Shown here: positions 1-13,149 of the stretch, piece after piece | Position numbering within the stretch: position 1 is the stretch's first letter | Layout of the letters: every line of letters begins with the position of its first letter | Source of the DNA: Dichotomocladium elegans | Lineage: Eukaryota > Mucoromycota > Mucoromycetes > Mucorales > Lichtheimiaceae | NCBI GenBank assembly: GCA_025716815.1 | Contig: JAIXMN010000004.1 | Coordinates: forward strand, 806,001 to 870,000 | Direction of reading: 5' to 3' | DNA length: 64,000 nucleotides | Position numbers and translations under genes: made by a program | Notes under the pieces: generated by a model | What the model saw: only the letters and a program-made list of their open reading frames with translations | Databases searched by the model: none | What the model was told of the DNA's origin: nothing

Positions 1-204
1 CTTCAATCTACTGTATTGTTTTCCTGCACAGAATGCGTGGGTAGCCCACCTTGCAGCGGTGATTCTGAGCTTTTTTGCTGCGCATATCCCTTATGCGACA
101 AGATGGAGATATTCTGATGAAAAGAAGCAATGTCTATGGACGCGCATTTACGCAACTTTGCATTGACCAAGGCAAGGTCAGATCTTTCATGCCGTTGTGT
201 GTGT

Positions 205-480
205 ATGTTGAGAAGGGTTTGAGTGGATCTGCTGCTGCTGCAAAGCAGCGATGGAAGGAATTCCATATTCGTTCAGCATAGCAACGGGCATTTAGAGTAT
301 GCAAAGGATTCCTGACTGCACTTTTTCAAGAAACGTACAAAGCAGAGGGCGGTCGCGTATTCTTGACCAGGAGCTCACGAATGCTCTTTTAAAATGGGTT
401 GACGAGAATCGATCAATTGTCCTAGAGCAGCTGATGGAGCGATCTGTCATTAATATCCTCCTACAAACAGAGATAGAAAA
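205..480 (+). pseudogene. Decayed Tc1/mariner-like (IS630 group) transposase, N-terminal part
   Basis: Fragments in shifting frames give a helix-turn-helix-like start (LSGSAAAAKQ, then IHIRSAQ) followed by RGRSRILDQE, LLKWVDENRSIVLEQLMER. This is the order of the DNA-binding head of Tc1/mariner-like transposases as I know them from Mucoromycota genomes: HTH, basic linker, then a second helical domain. At least two frame changes and internal stops break it, and the DDE catalytic part is absent. It is therefore a dead fragment. A second, independently decayed copy of the same head lies near 31.9 kb. No terminal inverted repeats could be identified by eye. Confidence 0.6.
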
Positions 481-530
481 TCCAGGAGCATGTTGGTTGG
501 GTACGTCGCTAGGGCATGACCGATATTGAC

Positions 531-1400
531 CCGAGACCAAAAAAATGGTAACATGAAACGCAGTACTTCCATAGTAGTTACAGTACTTACTACAACAACC
601 TTAGGACCAATCCTATGAGTATTACTGTAGGAAATTAGTAAATGTAGGTTCAGACACTCACAAGCATGGCACAGAAAGAAAGAAACGGAGCGGAATGGTC
701 CAAAAAGTTACAGGCAAGGGACGGTAATTGAACATTATCTTCGTTTTCTTAAAAAGACAAAGGGCCATTATTTGGTAATGGACACTGCGCCCATTCGCAC
801 AACTGAATATATGTCAGGGTCCATCTGGGTAGGCTTTGGAGTGAAAGGGATGGATTCCAGTGTCCCAATGGAAGCTATTTGAGCGACGTTATCTTGAATA
901 CGGAATTATGTAGACGAGCTGGGAATATCGCAGCGGCCGCTTGCGCGGATGGATACGTATGGTTGTGGACTGATCTAATGGGCCTGAGGTCGAGAATGAT
1001 CCAGGGTTTATTTGTTTGATTGAACGACGCAGATATCCCGTAGCTCCTTCCTCAGAAATGGTGCTTGTACGGGTTGTGTGCTCAGTAAGACACCCGCTGA
1101 AAAATGCTCTACATGTTGTATCGGTTGCAAAACAAGAATGTAAGGATGGAGAAAACAATGGGCATCCGCTGATGGGGTTGAACCTTTAGATACTATTCTT
1201 CTGCTGTCTATTGTAATTTTCGCTATCCAGCATAATGACATTTCTTATTTATTCTTACAGACTCAGACAATTCTTATGAGAATGCTCTTTGATCTAGAAT
1301 GATACTAGACAATGTACATGCGAGAAGAAATGCGTACCAGGGAGATGGATGTCGACATGCAATAAAGATATGTACATAAGAAGAAGAGGCGGTTTCTTTT
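531..1400. other. Intergenic, no gene seen
   Basis: Short frames occur on both strands but none shows a family signature or plausible splice structure. It is the 3' flank of the cyclin gene on the minus strand and the tail of the transposase relic. Confidence 0.6.
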
Positions 1401-2327
1401 TCAGACACAGGCAGAGGAGGTGGTATCGGACGTTGAGTGTAGACATCTACACTTAGAATTCGGGTTTGGGTCATTCATGGGTGGTGTAGGCGGCAATGAT
1501 GCGTTATTGTTTTGGTGTAATTGCTCTTTGTCGCGAGAATGCTTATGAAGGGCGAATGATGGGGCTACAACACGTGTTGTTGGAGCAGGCACTGTGCTCT
1601 CCGTGTTGTCGCCGGAGCTGTCTGCACATTGATCCCTTTTACGTTTCTTGATGTCGCCGATTTTGATTTTCAACGTCGCTAGTATGCAGGCAGTGGCCGG
1701 TGATGCAGAATGATTTAATAGGTGATTGCCATATTCTTGCAGAGTCTCGAGGCGAACGTTAAGATCAAAGTGGCAAAGAAATAGAAACTCGATTTCGAGT
1801 CTGTTCAGCTCTGATAGAGACACCCCACCAACCTAATGGATGACGGTAAGCAAACTTTTTCATCCCGGAGGCAAAGGTAGTTGGGAGGAGGAAAGGTGAA
1901 GGACCTTGGCGTATCGAGCATTCGAGTAGAAGATGTCGGAGGAAAATTTGGCAGCGACAACGATGCTACGGGAATGGAAGGTTCACTATGGCGGAGTATG
2001 AACTAGGTGCAATTTTTACCTTGCGATCAGCATACGATGAATGTTGTATGAGTTTAGCACGAATTCCGGATGTAGCTGCGATATTCTGTCAAAGAAAACG
2101 AGGATGGAGAGCAGCGCCTCGCTTGAATAGGGTGTGTACTTTTGGATTCTTGAAAGGTACGTTCCGATTTTGATTTTAGGGACAGCTCGAGAGTGAAATG
2201 GAGTGATCGTTCTTGACGAGCTTGGTATGATATCGTTTGCAAGGATCACCGATTCAAGTAAATCGGCTACCATTCTGATAAGAATCGAAATAGGGAAAGC
2301 TGCAATGTCCATATGAGAGTTGTTCAT
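1401..2327 (-). CDS. PHO80-type cyclin (Pho85/Cdk5-type kinase partner)
   Basis: Cyclin of the PHO80/PCL family, regulatory subunit of a Pho85-like kinase; in yeast such cyclins control phosphate response and glycogen metabolism. Exons 2327-2020, 1965-1905 and 1832-1401 join in frame to a 266-residue protein. Visible signature: IGTYLSRIQKY, then ILVFFDRISQL, then NSYNIHRMLIA, crossing intron 1 into VVAAKFSSDIFYSNARYAK and intron 2 into VGGVSLSELNRLEIEFLFL. This is the complete cyclin box order of the family. The C-terminal 100 residues are low complexity (KKRKRD basic patch, Ser/Pro/Asn-rich) and end with a cysteine-containing tail. Start is the first ATG of the open exon. The substrate pathway (phosphate versus other PCL roles) is inferred only; a polyphosphatase lies 18 kb away. 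Confidence 0.88.
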
Positions 2328-4654
2328 CGCTTAAAAATCTTGACACATGTATTAAGGGGAGAGCAGCCCCAAGAAATACTAAGTAGAAAAGAGGAAGAAG
2401 GTGGGAAAAGAAAGGGAAAAACGAGCGACGGCATCGATGGCCTGTTGATCCTGACAGAAAAAAAAAAGAGCCTGCTGCATGATGAGAAAGGTGAGGCTGC
2501 GGTTTCCATGGACTCAAAAGAGCAACATCCCAGCAGCGCGTGCTGCTCTTGGCCACTCTGGTTGGCTACTGCCAAACCCATTTTAGAGCTCAATATATGC
2601 TTTACCAAAATGGAAGTCACATCGGTCTTTTAAACATGATGAAACAACTCGTGAGGGGGGCTCCTTTCCCCTCATTGGGGGGAATACAGTGCTTCGCAAT
2701 GGACTAACCCGAACCAGAGCTTTGATAATGTCACAGTATTCTAGTATCGATAATTGTTTTCTCCTATTTTATCATCCAAGTGGCCCCAGATACGGGGAGA
2801 TGGGAAAATTGCTTTTGGATGGGGTGAATGGATTCATTTTCTGTTGGGTTGTCTGGACTATGATCAGTGTGATAGCTTAAGGCCTAATTGTAGGAGCTCT
2901 ACCTGACCAAACCTGAACCCATGAAGAACTGCTTGCCACTGAGCGCAGCGACAAGAAGCACCGAAAAGGGAACAGAAAACAGGAAGACGGCAAGCGGCAC
3001 ACTGGGATATGTTTGTTGTGGGGGAAAACTGTACTGGTTAGCTATCGTCAGTAAATCCGCCTCGTTGGAGCACGAAAGCAGGCGTCACAACCGGTCTAAG
3101 ATGGTAGGCACCCAGCGGCCGGGAAGTGTTGTCTATACATGGTTCAGGAACAAGGCGTCGAGAGAACAAAGCCCGTCGCCTGAGGGTTGGTTGGTCACGT
3201 AAGGTTTCAAAACCCGTACATTGGATGGAGCGCACCATCATCTTCCAGTCAAGGAATGAGTGAAGACGGTCTTGACAAAGGATTTGCCGCCCCAGACGAT
3301 ACTAACAAGGGGACACAAGGAGGGATGCGAACGTCAGAACGAAGTAAATATTCCTTCGCAGCTAATAAGAAAGGCGGTTTGTAGACTCAGTAGAGCCAGA
3401 TGGGTAGACTTCTCGGAAGCAATGTTGTATCATCTACCGCATGGCGGGACCACGGGCGTGGGCAGGGGGGGCGCAATGAAAAGGTTCTCACAGGTCGGAA
3501 AACGACCGGATGGACACGCGATAGAGGTGACCATATCGAATTGGGATCCAAATGCGAGGAAGAAATACGTACGACTGCAGAAAAGACAGCGGGCGGGGGG
3601 GAAGTGCCTCCAAGTGTTCGCTGGGTAGTTGTCTTACGGTTCGAGTTTGTTGGCGAGAGGATAACAGATCTGGAGACCCAGCAATTGCCAGTTGACTACT
3701 ATGGATGGGCCGCTGTCGCTTGGAATCAGCGGCTATGGAAGATGGCTGGCTGGATATGTCTCATCCACGACTCTTTGAAGTAACGGGAAGGCTTGATCGG
3801 CGTAGGCGTTGTCGATCACCGTGATGTATTCGGCCTTCACTCGTAGTCCCCCCCCCGACCCAGGCTCATCTCATATCCCAGACCTCGCAGGCGACTTGGC
3901 TGAGGCGAAGCGTGTTTGCTTCTCCCGCCGTAGCCCCAGCCCTGGTATGTGGCCAATGGGCTTGAATTGTGTGCTGTTGCCATACCGCCCTGCGCCCATC
4001 TCGGAGGTTCGCCTCAGCAAAGCAGTGAGTACTGATGCAAGCCGCACTTCGCAGAGCCGACAGGAAATTTCTTCCTCTGCAGATCCCTGCAAGGGAAGGG
4101 CTATACACAGGAATTGCAATTGGACCCTGGATTGCTCTAAATATGAAAACAATCCCTCTACTCCCATCGCGATGGGAGCAAAATATTCTATTGGAGTGGG
4201 ACAGCTCAAGAAAGGAGGCCACTGAATCATTTGTGCGTGTAAAACTCGGTACCCAGGAGACGCACAAGCCAGTTCGCCCGTCTTCGATTGATAGCACACT
4301 TTACAACTCTGTGCATCCTGGCTTACTCCAAGAGATGGTCCTCATGCCCCTTCTGGGCAATTGAACAAATCCTGACGAGGCAATGCACATTTCGTTTCTC
4401 GGTAAACAAAAATGTTGCTATCCTATTTCCCACGCACGATGGAAGGATTCCATGTAACTAGATATTGTTACATCCCTGCTTATAAATGGCATCATGACGA
4501 TAGCCACCATTGTATTTGACCAATTTCATCTGAAGGAGCGCATACATATCAAGGAGATCGGTGTTGATTATTTCGCAAAAAGTTTTGATGATGTTTGGGT
4601 TACAGTGAGTGAGGATCTTTTTATGTGCAATATGATGAATGTTATACTTATTGT
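2328..4654. other. Unresolved 2.3 kb intergenic region
   Basis: Between the divergently placed 5' end of the cyclin gene and the 3' end of UBR1. Frames of 120-143 codons are open at 3260-3783 (+) and 3809-4299 (both strands, overlapping), helped by a locally higher GC content. None matches a family I recognise and none shows a coherent splice pattern. G-runs (about 3463-3470) and C-runs (about 3849-3856) are present. It may be a worn-out gene or element; no function can be assigned. Confidence 0.4.
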
Positions 4655-7600
4655 TTATAAGGTGGTCCATCCGCCAACATCAAAATTGGCTTCAATCTGC
4701 CGAGCAATATAGACCGGAATGTTGTGCTGGAGCCATAGTTTGCGAATCTCAGCATATCGTTTAAGATTTAGGTATTGAGGTCGGCCCCTCCTTAGTCCTT
4801 GGTCCACTTCGCCATGCGCGTCCAGATAGGGCGCATTGAGGAACCACCCATTCCCATTGTGTAGTAAGATTAATACGCACCGCTTGATGGACAAATAGAT
4901 ACCGATTTCTCCGCCACACCTATACGTCAGGGGAAAGGGAACGACCATCGTTTAATTCTCGCTTTCTCTCCAGTCGCCCTGCCCATCCGCTTAACTTACT
5001 CAAGATTATGTAGATTACATTCTCCTTCCTCGTCATCTGCGCAGCAGAAACTCTGGGTGCATACAAACGTACCACACAACAGACAGACAGAAGGATCCGT
5101 CGGAACGGTACCGCACTTTGTACATATCCTTCGCATACTCTCATCAATGAGTTTTTCAAATCGACGCGGTAAAGGCAGTAGATACAGCGGTGCGGGCATA
5201 TCAAGTACAATGTCAAGAAGCCTGCTAGAAAGCGGAAGCTCTTGCATCTGGATCGCTCGCTCAGATTCGGCCACATGCTGCTCGCACCAGCCTTTCACGA
5301 GTTGTTCGTCCTGTTGACTAAGTTGAAGAAACTCTTCTAGGTTTGGGAGCCAGAGAACGTTCAAGAGCCGATCAAATTCGCTTGTTGTATCAGGATCCAT
5401 GACGACACGGCCTTTGGGAATGTAACCGTATCGAGAGATCAGAAGCACAATGGTCCTGCGGAGGAACGGAAGTCCAAAGGCTCGGATAAGTGTGTACAGC
5501 TTATTGGGCCCAATAGTCTGATACACTCTGAGCGCCTCCCGTACCGTAAATCGAAGGTAATGCATCACCGCGTAGCAAAATTTCTTGATTGCAAAAGAAA
5601 GTTCTTTTGATTCCACTGCCTCAACGGTGTGGGAGGAATTCTGATTGGCCTTGAGCTGATCGGATACGATCGCAGTTACCGTCTTCGTAAGCTCAGCCAA
5701 AAACAGCACTCGAACCATCGCGTGTACATCAATCTTTGTAAACGTTGTCCCGTGGAAAGAGAGCTCACATAGGATCATAAAGGGATCGTCTTGTAGGAGC
5801 GGTGGGTTAGCATACACACGGCCCACAATGGGCATCTCCGTGAGATCGCGTACCGGGATATCTGGAAACACTTGACGCAGACGCGAGAGTGCAAGAAGAT
5901 GCATTCGAGACCGGATCTGACTTGGCATCGCACCCGTAGACGTTGTGATAGCAGATCTCGGCTGACATACAATAGTTGTGTATCCTGCAATACTATCGCA
6001 CAAGATTCTCAATAACAACCGCATCTGTGCAGGAATTTGATCAAAGAGTGTATGGGTATCATCTGGCTGTTCTTCACGTCGTTTAGCGCCCCGGACTGCA
6101 ATCTCAAGGCTTGTGATCGTGTAACCGAGGAGACCCCAGAGAAGATCAATATTCTTTGTGTTGGTCGACATCTCCCGTATTGATTCATCGTTGCAAAGCT
6201 CCTGATGGATGATAGAGGTCACGTCGAACAGTCGTGTATACATCTGAGAGATACTGCTTATATTACTGGATGCAGATGAATGCAAGATATCACTCTCAAA
6301 AGGAGCGATTCGTGTTTCACCAAAAGTGATTTCGGGTAAGCCGAGCGAGTCCTGATTTCCAGATGATATATCCGAGCCCAGAAGGGAATTTCCAAAATTC
6401 GACCAATCGTCGGCATAATATGAGCCCGAATCAGGCACAGCTGCACTTCGAAGATAGGGCACAAAGTAGGCATTGATGGCCTCCTTGAGTTTACTTCCGC
6501 CGCTTCGTCGCCTTTGAGATCGGTTAATGACCGCTTGTCTGAGACGCTCCATACCCATTTGAACGCTTGATTGGAGCGAAGAATAGGCAAAGTTCCCTTT
6601 GTGGCTTTCGATGATACCAGGAAACTCTTCTTTTCTACCCTTCCAGTAAATCGGTAAAAGAACGTTGCCGAGGGATTTGCAAAGAGGACACATGAATTCA
6701 TTGCGCGTCCGGTTTTCCGGCTGATTTCGAGTCAACTGAGATGCATGCCGGGAGTCGATTGATGAACAATAGACCTCAAAGCACTTGATGTGCATCAGAT
6801 GGCCACAGGTGGAGGCGTAGAGTCCAGTCTTGTGGAGACTGGCTGGGTATCCGGGAAGAGTGGTTGCATCATCCGGTGCTTCCTGTGCATCGGGCCACTC
6901 CACATCCAAACTGCCATCGATCGCGCAGATTTGGGCTTGCACCGCAGGATCATGGATTGGCGGAGATTCACGCAAGATGTTGGATGTTTGAATAAGACCA
7001 AGCATACCGTAAGATTCTGACTTCTCACTGACATCCTCTTGGCATACGATGCAGGTACCAGACGGATAGGGGCAGAACCGAGATTCTGAGTCGCCATCGG
7101 ATGAATGCTTCAATGTTTCGTTTTCTTGATCCATCTCTTCCTCGTCTTCGTCATCTTCGTAAAGCCCTTCATTCTTCTCCATAAACTGCGTCTGCGCTTG
7201 TGCAAACTGCGCCATGATGCGCTTCTGGCGAGCCAAAGCAGCCTCCTTTTTCTTCTGAAGTTCGGATGAAGCGCTGTTATCCTCCTCCTTGGATTTGTTG
7301 CATTTGCGGCCCGCTCTCCACCCGTTGACAGCACGTCGGGTGCGTCCTGGACCGTCAGACACAAGACGGTCAAAGATCCAATCGAGCTGTGCCTGTATCT
7401 CCTTGTACTTCTCCTCATCATCTCGGAAAATCGACAAGATATCTAGCAATGATAATTCCTGCGAGTGCGTTTCTGATGTTACTGGGAAATAGTGGCCACA
7501 GATATAGTCAAAGAAACCGCCGCTTTTCTCAGCATCCGACTTGGTCTGTCGATTGTTCTTGTCCGTCAGCGCAAGCATGATCAGATAAAGAGTTTGATCT

Positions 7601-10600
7601 AGGTTAGTATCACTTTTGTGGTTTCCTATCATCCGGATGTTCCACAATGTGTATGCAGCCATCTGCGTGAACAGGGCAGAATGTAAAAATTCGCCTATAT
7701 AACGGAAAGGGCCGTCCGACAGTGTTGAAACTCGAGGAAGTAAAAAGAAGTTTCCGGTTGGGTTCTGCTTCATCCACCTGTCCTTCAGCACAGCAATGGC
7801 CTCTTCGCGATTATTTCGGCTGTAATGATAAAAATATGGGTCAATCTGATCATAATAATCCTCTTTGAGACTGTAGGACCCGGAGTCATTGACACCAAGC
7901 GGCGCCTTGAAGTTTCCGACTTCGGCCAAGATACGATCAAATGATGTGTGTTCATGAAGTCGCTCCGGGATTCTCTTCACAAGCTCAGAATAGGTGATGG
8001 AGCCAAGACAGAGATTGTGTATAATCTCACGGCGCACCCTTGCTTCGATACTCATACCACTCATATTGGCATGTTCGCATGCACAAATGATCAGCAAGTT
8101 GAGAAATTCTTCAACCATAAACGTAGTCTGGGAGGTATCGTATTGTGGATGATCTCGCTCACCATTGAACCATTCGAACAGACCAAAACGGTCCATCAAC
8201 GTCATCATGAGTTTTTCAGGATTGACTGTAGCAAATCCCAGTTGGAGCAGGAAAATATCGGCATCATACGTATTCTCTCTAAGGGAAATATCGCGATAAT
8301 GGTGTGCCTGCCAGTTAACGTGAGTATCCGAAATCATGATTTGAGGGAGCGGCCTATCATAGATGCTTTACCTGATTCCTGATTCCATATCCATTGCGAA
8401 CCCACACACCTGCTCTAATTTGTGCAGAAAATGCGAGAGTACGAACAGGAAAATCCAGAATTGGTAATAGAGCATCTGTGGAAATGTATTGCTCGGCTGA
8501 ATTCAGCTTGAACAGGGTGATAACCTGAGAAAATCCGCCGGTGTATCCCGCTGCTTCAATAGTCTGATCGTCAAGCAAATAAGCGTGTTCTAATAAGCAC
8601 GCAAGGAGCCAGTGTAATGGGTGGTGAAAGGAGACGGGCTGGGAAAGGATGTCATACTGAACGACCTCGAGCGGTTGGTCAATATATGGGAGATCAAAGG
8701 TGTGGTACATCTGTGACTTGACGCCTGCGACGCCAGGTTGTTGGGTACTTGGACGCGTTTGTCGCGACTGCGAAGTGTCGTCAACAACAGTTCGCATATC
8801 GTCTGGCGAGGTGTCCCAGTTCTGAATACTTCCTAGGACACGTGTGATGGAGCGGATCAATATTTTGGCAGATGCCAGATGTTCCTGGCGGGATGATTTG
8901 GGAAGTTTTGCGAAACAGTCGGAAAATTGACGGCAGCACTTTGCGATCTGCAAAGTGACATTAAAGGCGTTGACCCATATTTCCGACTCGTACTCGACGT
9001 GGGTATCTTTCTGACAAACTTGAGCATTCATGGATTGAAACATGCTTATCAGATCAAGGAATTGCCGCAGGTAAAGAGGGTCTTGCACAAGAATTAGCTT
9101 GATCATGTCGACGTTCATAATATATCGGAGGTCGTGGAATGCATTGAAGTATCTCCGCGTTCGGAATGCGCGGGATTCACAATTGATGCGAGAGGGAGAT
9201 CGTGCTCGCTCAGAGGGTAAAAGGAGATAGAGGTGGTCGGTTAGGAAGAAAGCTGTGAGGGCACAACACACAAGCCCAAAGAACTCGTATCGATTGACAA
9301 GTAAGTCAGCGACTGACGGGACTGTTAAAAGCTGGACCGAGAATAAAATAATAGAGATTTCAGGTTCACGATCCTTCAATAGGAATGACTCGGCCAACCG
9401 CGCATAATTTCGAGCTAATCGCTTTCCTAAGGGTACAATCATGAATCAGTTTCTCTTGTCTAGAAGCCCGTAAAATACTTACCGAGGATCTTTTTAAACT
9501 TAGTATCAGACGCCAGAGATGAGATATACAGCTCTCTCAAAGCAATTCGCATTTCCTTCCAGAGTTTAAGATCATACAACATGAAATAATCCAACCGGAG
9601 TTTCTTCTTAAACTCGTGCTGAACTTCTGAAGCCAAGGATGTCGTTGCCCCGACCCCCGTTTTCATGTCATCCACGGGTTCTAAATCCAAATTCTTGCGC
9701 TTTCCATTCAGATTCGCAGTGATTGTATCCCAAGCCTGGTTCTCTTCATTGCGCAACGTCTGAAACTCTTCAATCATGATGGATGGATCCCAGTCGATTA
9801 TGCCAATATCATGCCTATTTTCAGGACCAGGTGCGGGCTCCATGGTAGTGTTTGTACGGTCATACATTTCAACATCCCCATCCATATCTTTTCCCATGGC
9901 TGAATCGCTCCCTAGGTCACCTTCCTCATCCGTATCACGCTGTGCCAATTCCCTCTGCAATGGCGGTGTTGTCAGTGCTGTAGATGAATTCCGCATTTCC
10001 CATTCAGCGCAGAGCTCTTCGCAAACAATAGATCGAATGATTTTGTCGCCATTAGGGATATCAGTGAAGAACCGAGAAGGACCATGGATAAGCTCTTTAA
10101 GCCAGTATACCAAAAGAGTACATATTTTTTCACGGTAGACATCACGCGCTCGACGTATGGTAACGCCGAGATTAATCGCTGCCAACGGTGCAGCAATTTT
10201 CTTCAGCTCGTCAACATTTCTCGAAACAGCAATAACTTCCCGACCCTTTTCAGACGCATTACATTTTTCAGCAAATCCTTTCTTCTTTCAACCCTCTTCA
10301 GCCTAAATGCTTACATGTGCATGAATTGAGTCGACCATCTCTTTTGCGCGATCCCATTTACATCCTGTTGCTGTCATGATGCTCTCCAGGACATGAGAAA
10401 AAGCGTGTCCCTCGTCGTTCCACGCCAAACACATATATTCCTCGTCATTGGCACTTTGTGTGTCCGACATGTGCTGATCTGCTTGCGGATGCAAATTGTT
10501 CGTAAAAATGTTCTCGCTATTCTCTTTGTCCATGTCCATGTCCTCGTCTTCGTTTTGTGGGTTGCGAGAATCTGACTTATTACCCCCTAATCCATTCGCT

Positions 10601-11425
10601 AGGGATGATAGCGCAATCTCTTCGGGTGCTAGCGTGAAAGTGTTTAGGACGAAGTCAAGCGTCGCAGCGATGCTTGCTCTGATATTGTCAATGACTCGCG
10701 GTGGCACCTGACTGGTACTGAAATTCTCATTGACGGGCTGATCGGTATGGATCTTGCAATCCAAAGTTATTTTCCAAGCTTCCGCATCGCCGCAATCACA
10801 GCAGCCCCCTGATCCTGGGCTGACCGAGAATACGACATCATGGCCGTCATGATTTGTTGCGTGGAAGCAGCGCGAGCAGAATACGCATGCATCATCGAGC
10901 CCGCACGTCCTGTACAGAAAAGTCAGCAATTTCCCATAAAAGTAACTCAAGCGCACCGCTCGGTACTTTCCTGCATCGGTACACTGGCTCTCCCTTTCGA
11001 AAGACGTGGCCACACTGGCGTCCACGCTCGCTAGAGAGATCAATTGCCGGGGCGATCGCATTAGCGTGCCAGATAAGGGGTTCATCAGACCTCACTAGTA
11101 AATCAGGTATCACAGCGGCAGCGACATCCCCCCCTTGGTCCTTGCTGTTTATACGGCTGAGCTGGCGCTGAATGGCATCCTGTAATTCTTTTTGGCTGTG
11201 GAAAAAGAACTGTTCCATGTCTGTCGAATTCTGCTGCCATAATGACTCGTAGCAGTAAGTCAGGATCGTCTTGCAAGTGGTGTCATCGAATCGATAGTTG
11301 AAAATGAAAGGAGTTTGCCGCAGGTATTCGGCAAGCGTAGAGTAAGACGATGGCGATGGCCAATAGGACGTAGAACTTCCCCTGTCCTCATAATAGTCAA
11401 ACGACCTAAAAGATGCAGAGGCCAT
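4655..11425 (-). CDS. UBR1: E3 ubiquitin ligase UBR1 (N-recognin of the Arg/N-degron pathway)
   Basis: Recognises proteins with destabilising N-terminal residues and ubiquitinates them with an E2 of the Rad6 type. Exons 11425-10971, 10909-10315, 10245-9483, 9426-8372, 8307-5000 and 4919-4655 join in frame to 2146 residues, longer than yeast Ubr1 (about 1950). The UBR zinc domain (about residues 134-200) shows RQCGHVFRKGEPVYRC, TCGLDDACVFCSRC, a following Cys/His cluster and CCDCGDAEAW. A cysteine/histidine RING lies near 1366-1500 (CIVCQEDV, CGHLMHIKCF, FMCPLCKSLGN). The last exon holds the conserved C-terminus (CGGEIGIYLSIKRCVLILL, NAPYLDAHGE, GLRRGRPQYLN, LRKLWLQHNIP-like). An acidic stretch precedes the RING. 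Odd point: the first intron has no GT or GC donor and falls inside the UBR box (separate entry). Identity is firm; the exact first junction needs RNA evidence. Confidence 0.95.
10910..10970 (-). other. Candidate GA-AG intron inside the UBR box of UBR1
   Basis: Frame and homology require the UBR box to read ...VYRC-R-TCGLDD..., that is, the codon TGC followed by AGG and ACG. On the minus strand the upstream exon ends TGCAG|GAAAGT and the next begins after ...TGCTGACTTTTCTGTACAG. The 61-nt insert has a good branch-point-like TGCTGAC, a pyrimidine run and AG acceptor, and the usual length for this genome. No GT or GC donor position gives a frame that keeps the zinc ligands. The alternatives are a sequence error or a different junction within the shared AGG. 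Confidence 0.65.
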
Positions 11426-12769
11426 GGCCAGAGAATGTATCAGCGGACAATGGAGAAAAGAGAGAGGGGGTAAGGGGAAAGAAAGAGGAAACCACCCAGC
11501 CTAAATTCGTATACATGGCTCATATTGTGGTTCTGCTTTGAAATGGCGCTCGACAGATCAATCCCCTTCCAATACTTTTGTTATGTCCCATTTTTGGCAT
11601 ACTTGTTGTCGATATCTCTCGTCTGGCTACCAAGAAGCAAGCTTTAGACTACAACAACCTCCCATCAACTTTGCTGCCAAGGCGTTCCGATGATCTCCAC
11701 TGTCCAAGTCTGTATAAATACGGTCTGTCACATCCTCAGTATTACCACCCACACAACGAGGTATCCTGCGTGTGTGCCCACCAATATATGATGCTTAGCG
11801 TATCGTATGTTGAAATTGTCACATCTGAAGATGCAGGTTTAATGGCCATAAAATATCTATGTACACCACGCTGTATCTGTATTATCTTCACCAGGCTAGT
11901 TGGCAAGGTAATGCTGTTGAATCATGCTTTCTTGCTGTGATATTAGGTGAAATAAATTGAATCTCATGGCGACAGGGAACCCGCAGAGTCACCCACTGGG
12001 TCATGCATGCGTTTAGCACACAAACTCGTACCTCCGTACATCTGTAGAAGCGATATGAGAAAAGCACTTCGGCAATACTGTGCCGAAAATTGTATCATAA
12101 TACTTCTGCTTTTTGATTCTTAATTAGTGACGCGCCGAAGTTTCCAAATGATGATCCCTTTCTGTATCAACCTGATAGACACCATTTTTACACTTATGCA
12201 TATCAAAAGCCCATCTGCGATCTTTACACAATGTTATATGTAAATGGTCACACCGTCAAATGATGTTTTCTTATTCATGAAGAGGCATATCGGCTGTATA
12301 TGCATCATTTCCTAAAATCAAAGTCGGTCACCACTCAATTCTGAAGTCATCAGACGGCAACAATAGAGGTCGACCATGAGCCCGACCAATCAATTTCCGC
12401 ATCAGTTATCGCTGACGCATTCAGGATAACCACAGCCCTTTGGGGTAAGCGCTCTTCCGTTGGGAAGAACGGTGTGTTGTAAGTTCACGGGTGTGAGGAA
12501 GGAGTAAGATGCTTTAATCCATGAATGCAAAATCCTTTTACCTGTTGATACTGTATTTTATACGCCATTGTTTTTATCTCGTATACGTTCTTTTGGTAGA
12601 ATGAGGGTTTTGTGCTCCATGACGCCGAATAAGGTCAAATTCTGATTGGCTTGAAGTATTGTTGGCAGTAACGGGGCGAGTAGTCGTTTCAGCAGCGGAA
12701 TAAGAATCGGTCCATCTTCTTCAACCTCGCGACAGGTCAACGCAACTCCTACTACGTTTTACCGCAACA
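11426..12769. other. Intergenic between divergent UBR1 and V-ATPase e genes
   Basis: A 1.3 kb shared upstream region of two divergent genes. No gene-like exon was recognised; a 120-codon open frame at 11578-11940 (+) has no family signature. Presumably contains both promoters; no specific site can be supported. Confidence 0.6.
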
Positions 12770-13149
12770 ATGTCAGGCTACAACCTCGTTTGGGCATTCA
12801 TCGCATTGGCTGTTGTAGCTGCCATAGGATACATTGCCACTCCTAAAGGCGACAATCAAACGTAAGAGTTCATCTCTCAGTTTCCGGTTGTTCCGAGATT
12901 AGGTGGCATTCCAACCTTCTGTTGCGTTTTCAACATGCTTCCCTTGACTCATAGTGTCATTCGCACCATAATCGTCATGTCCATTGCCTGTTGTTATCTT
13001 ACGTAAGTGTACAAGTAAAGCTGGATATGCTAGGCGAGATGCAAATACCCATACAACGTGATTTGGATAGGTGGGCGGTTACGTATCTCGCTCAACTGCA
13101 TCCCCTGATTTATCCCAAGAAGACTGGCCTTAGACCTCATCACGAGTAA
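12770..13149 (+). CDS. VMA9: V-type proton ATPase subunit e
   Basis: Small hydrophobic subunit of the V0 sector of the vacuolar proton pump, needed for V0 assembly. Exons 12770-12861, 12955-13002 and 13071-13149, both introns GT-AG and in phase, give 72 residues, the usual size (about 70-80). The protein is two membrane helices: SGYNLVWAFIALAVVAAIGY and, across intron 1, VIRTIIVMSIACCYLTWAV. The C-terminus LAQLHPLIYPKKTGLRP is the strongly conserved tail of the family. None of the single frames shows the gene; it appears only after splicing. Start is the first ATG, preceded by CAACA. Confidence 0.93.

Noticed and set aside
10303..11085. Long minus-strand frame reading through the first UBR1 intron
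   Set aside because: Reading through destroys the zinc ligand spacing of the UBR box; the segment behaves as an intron.
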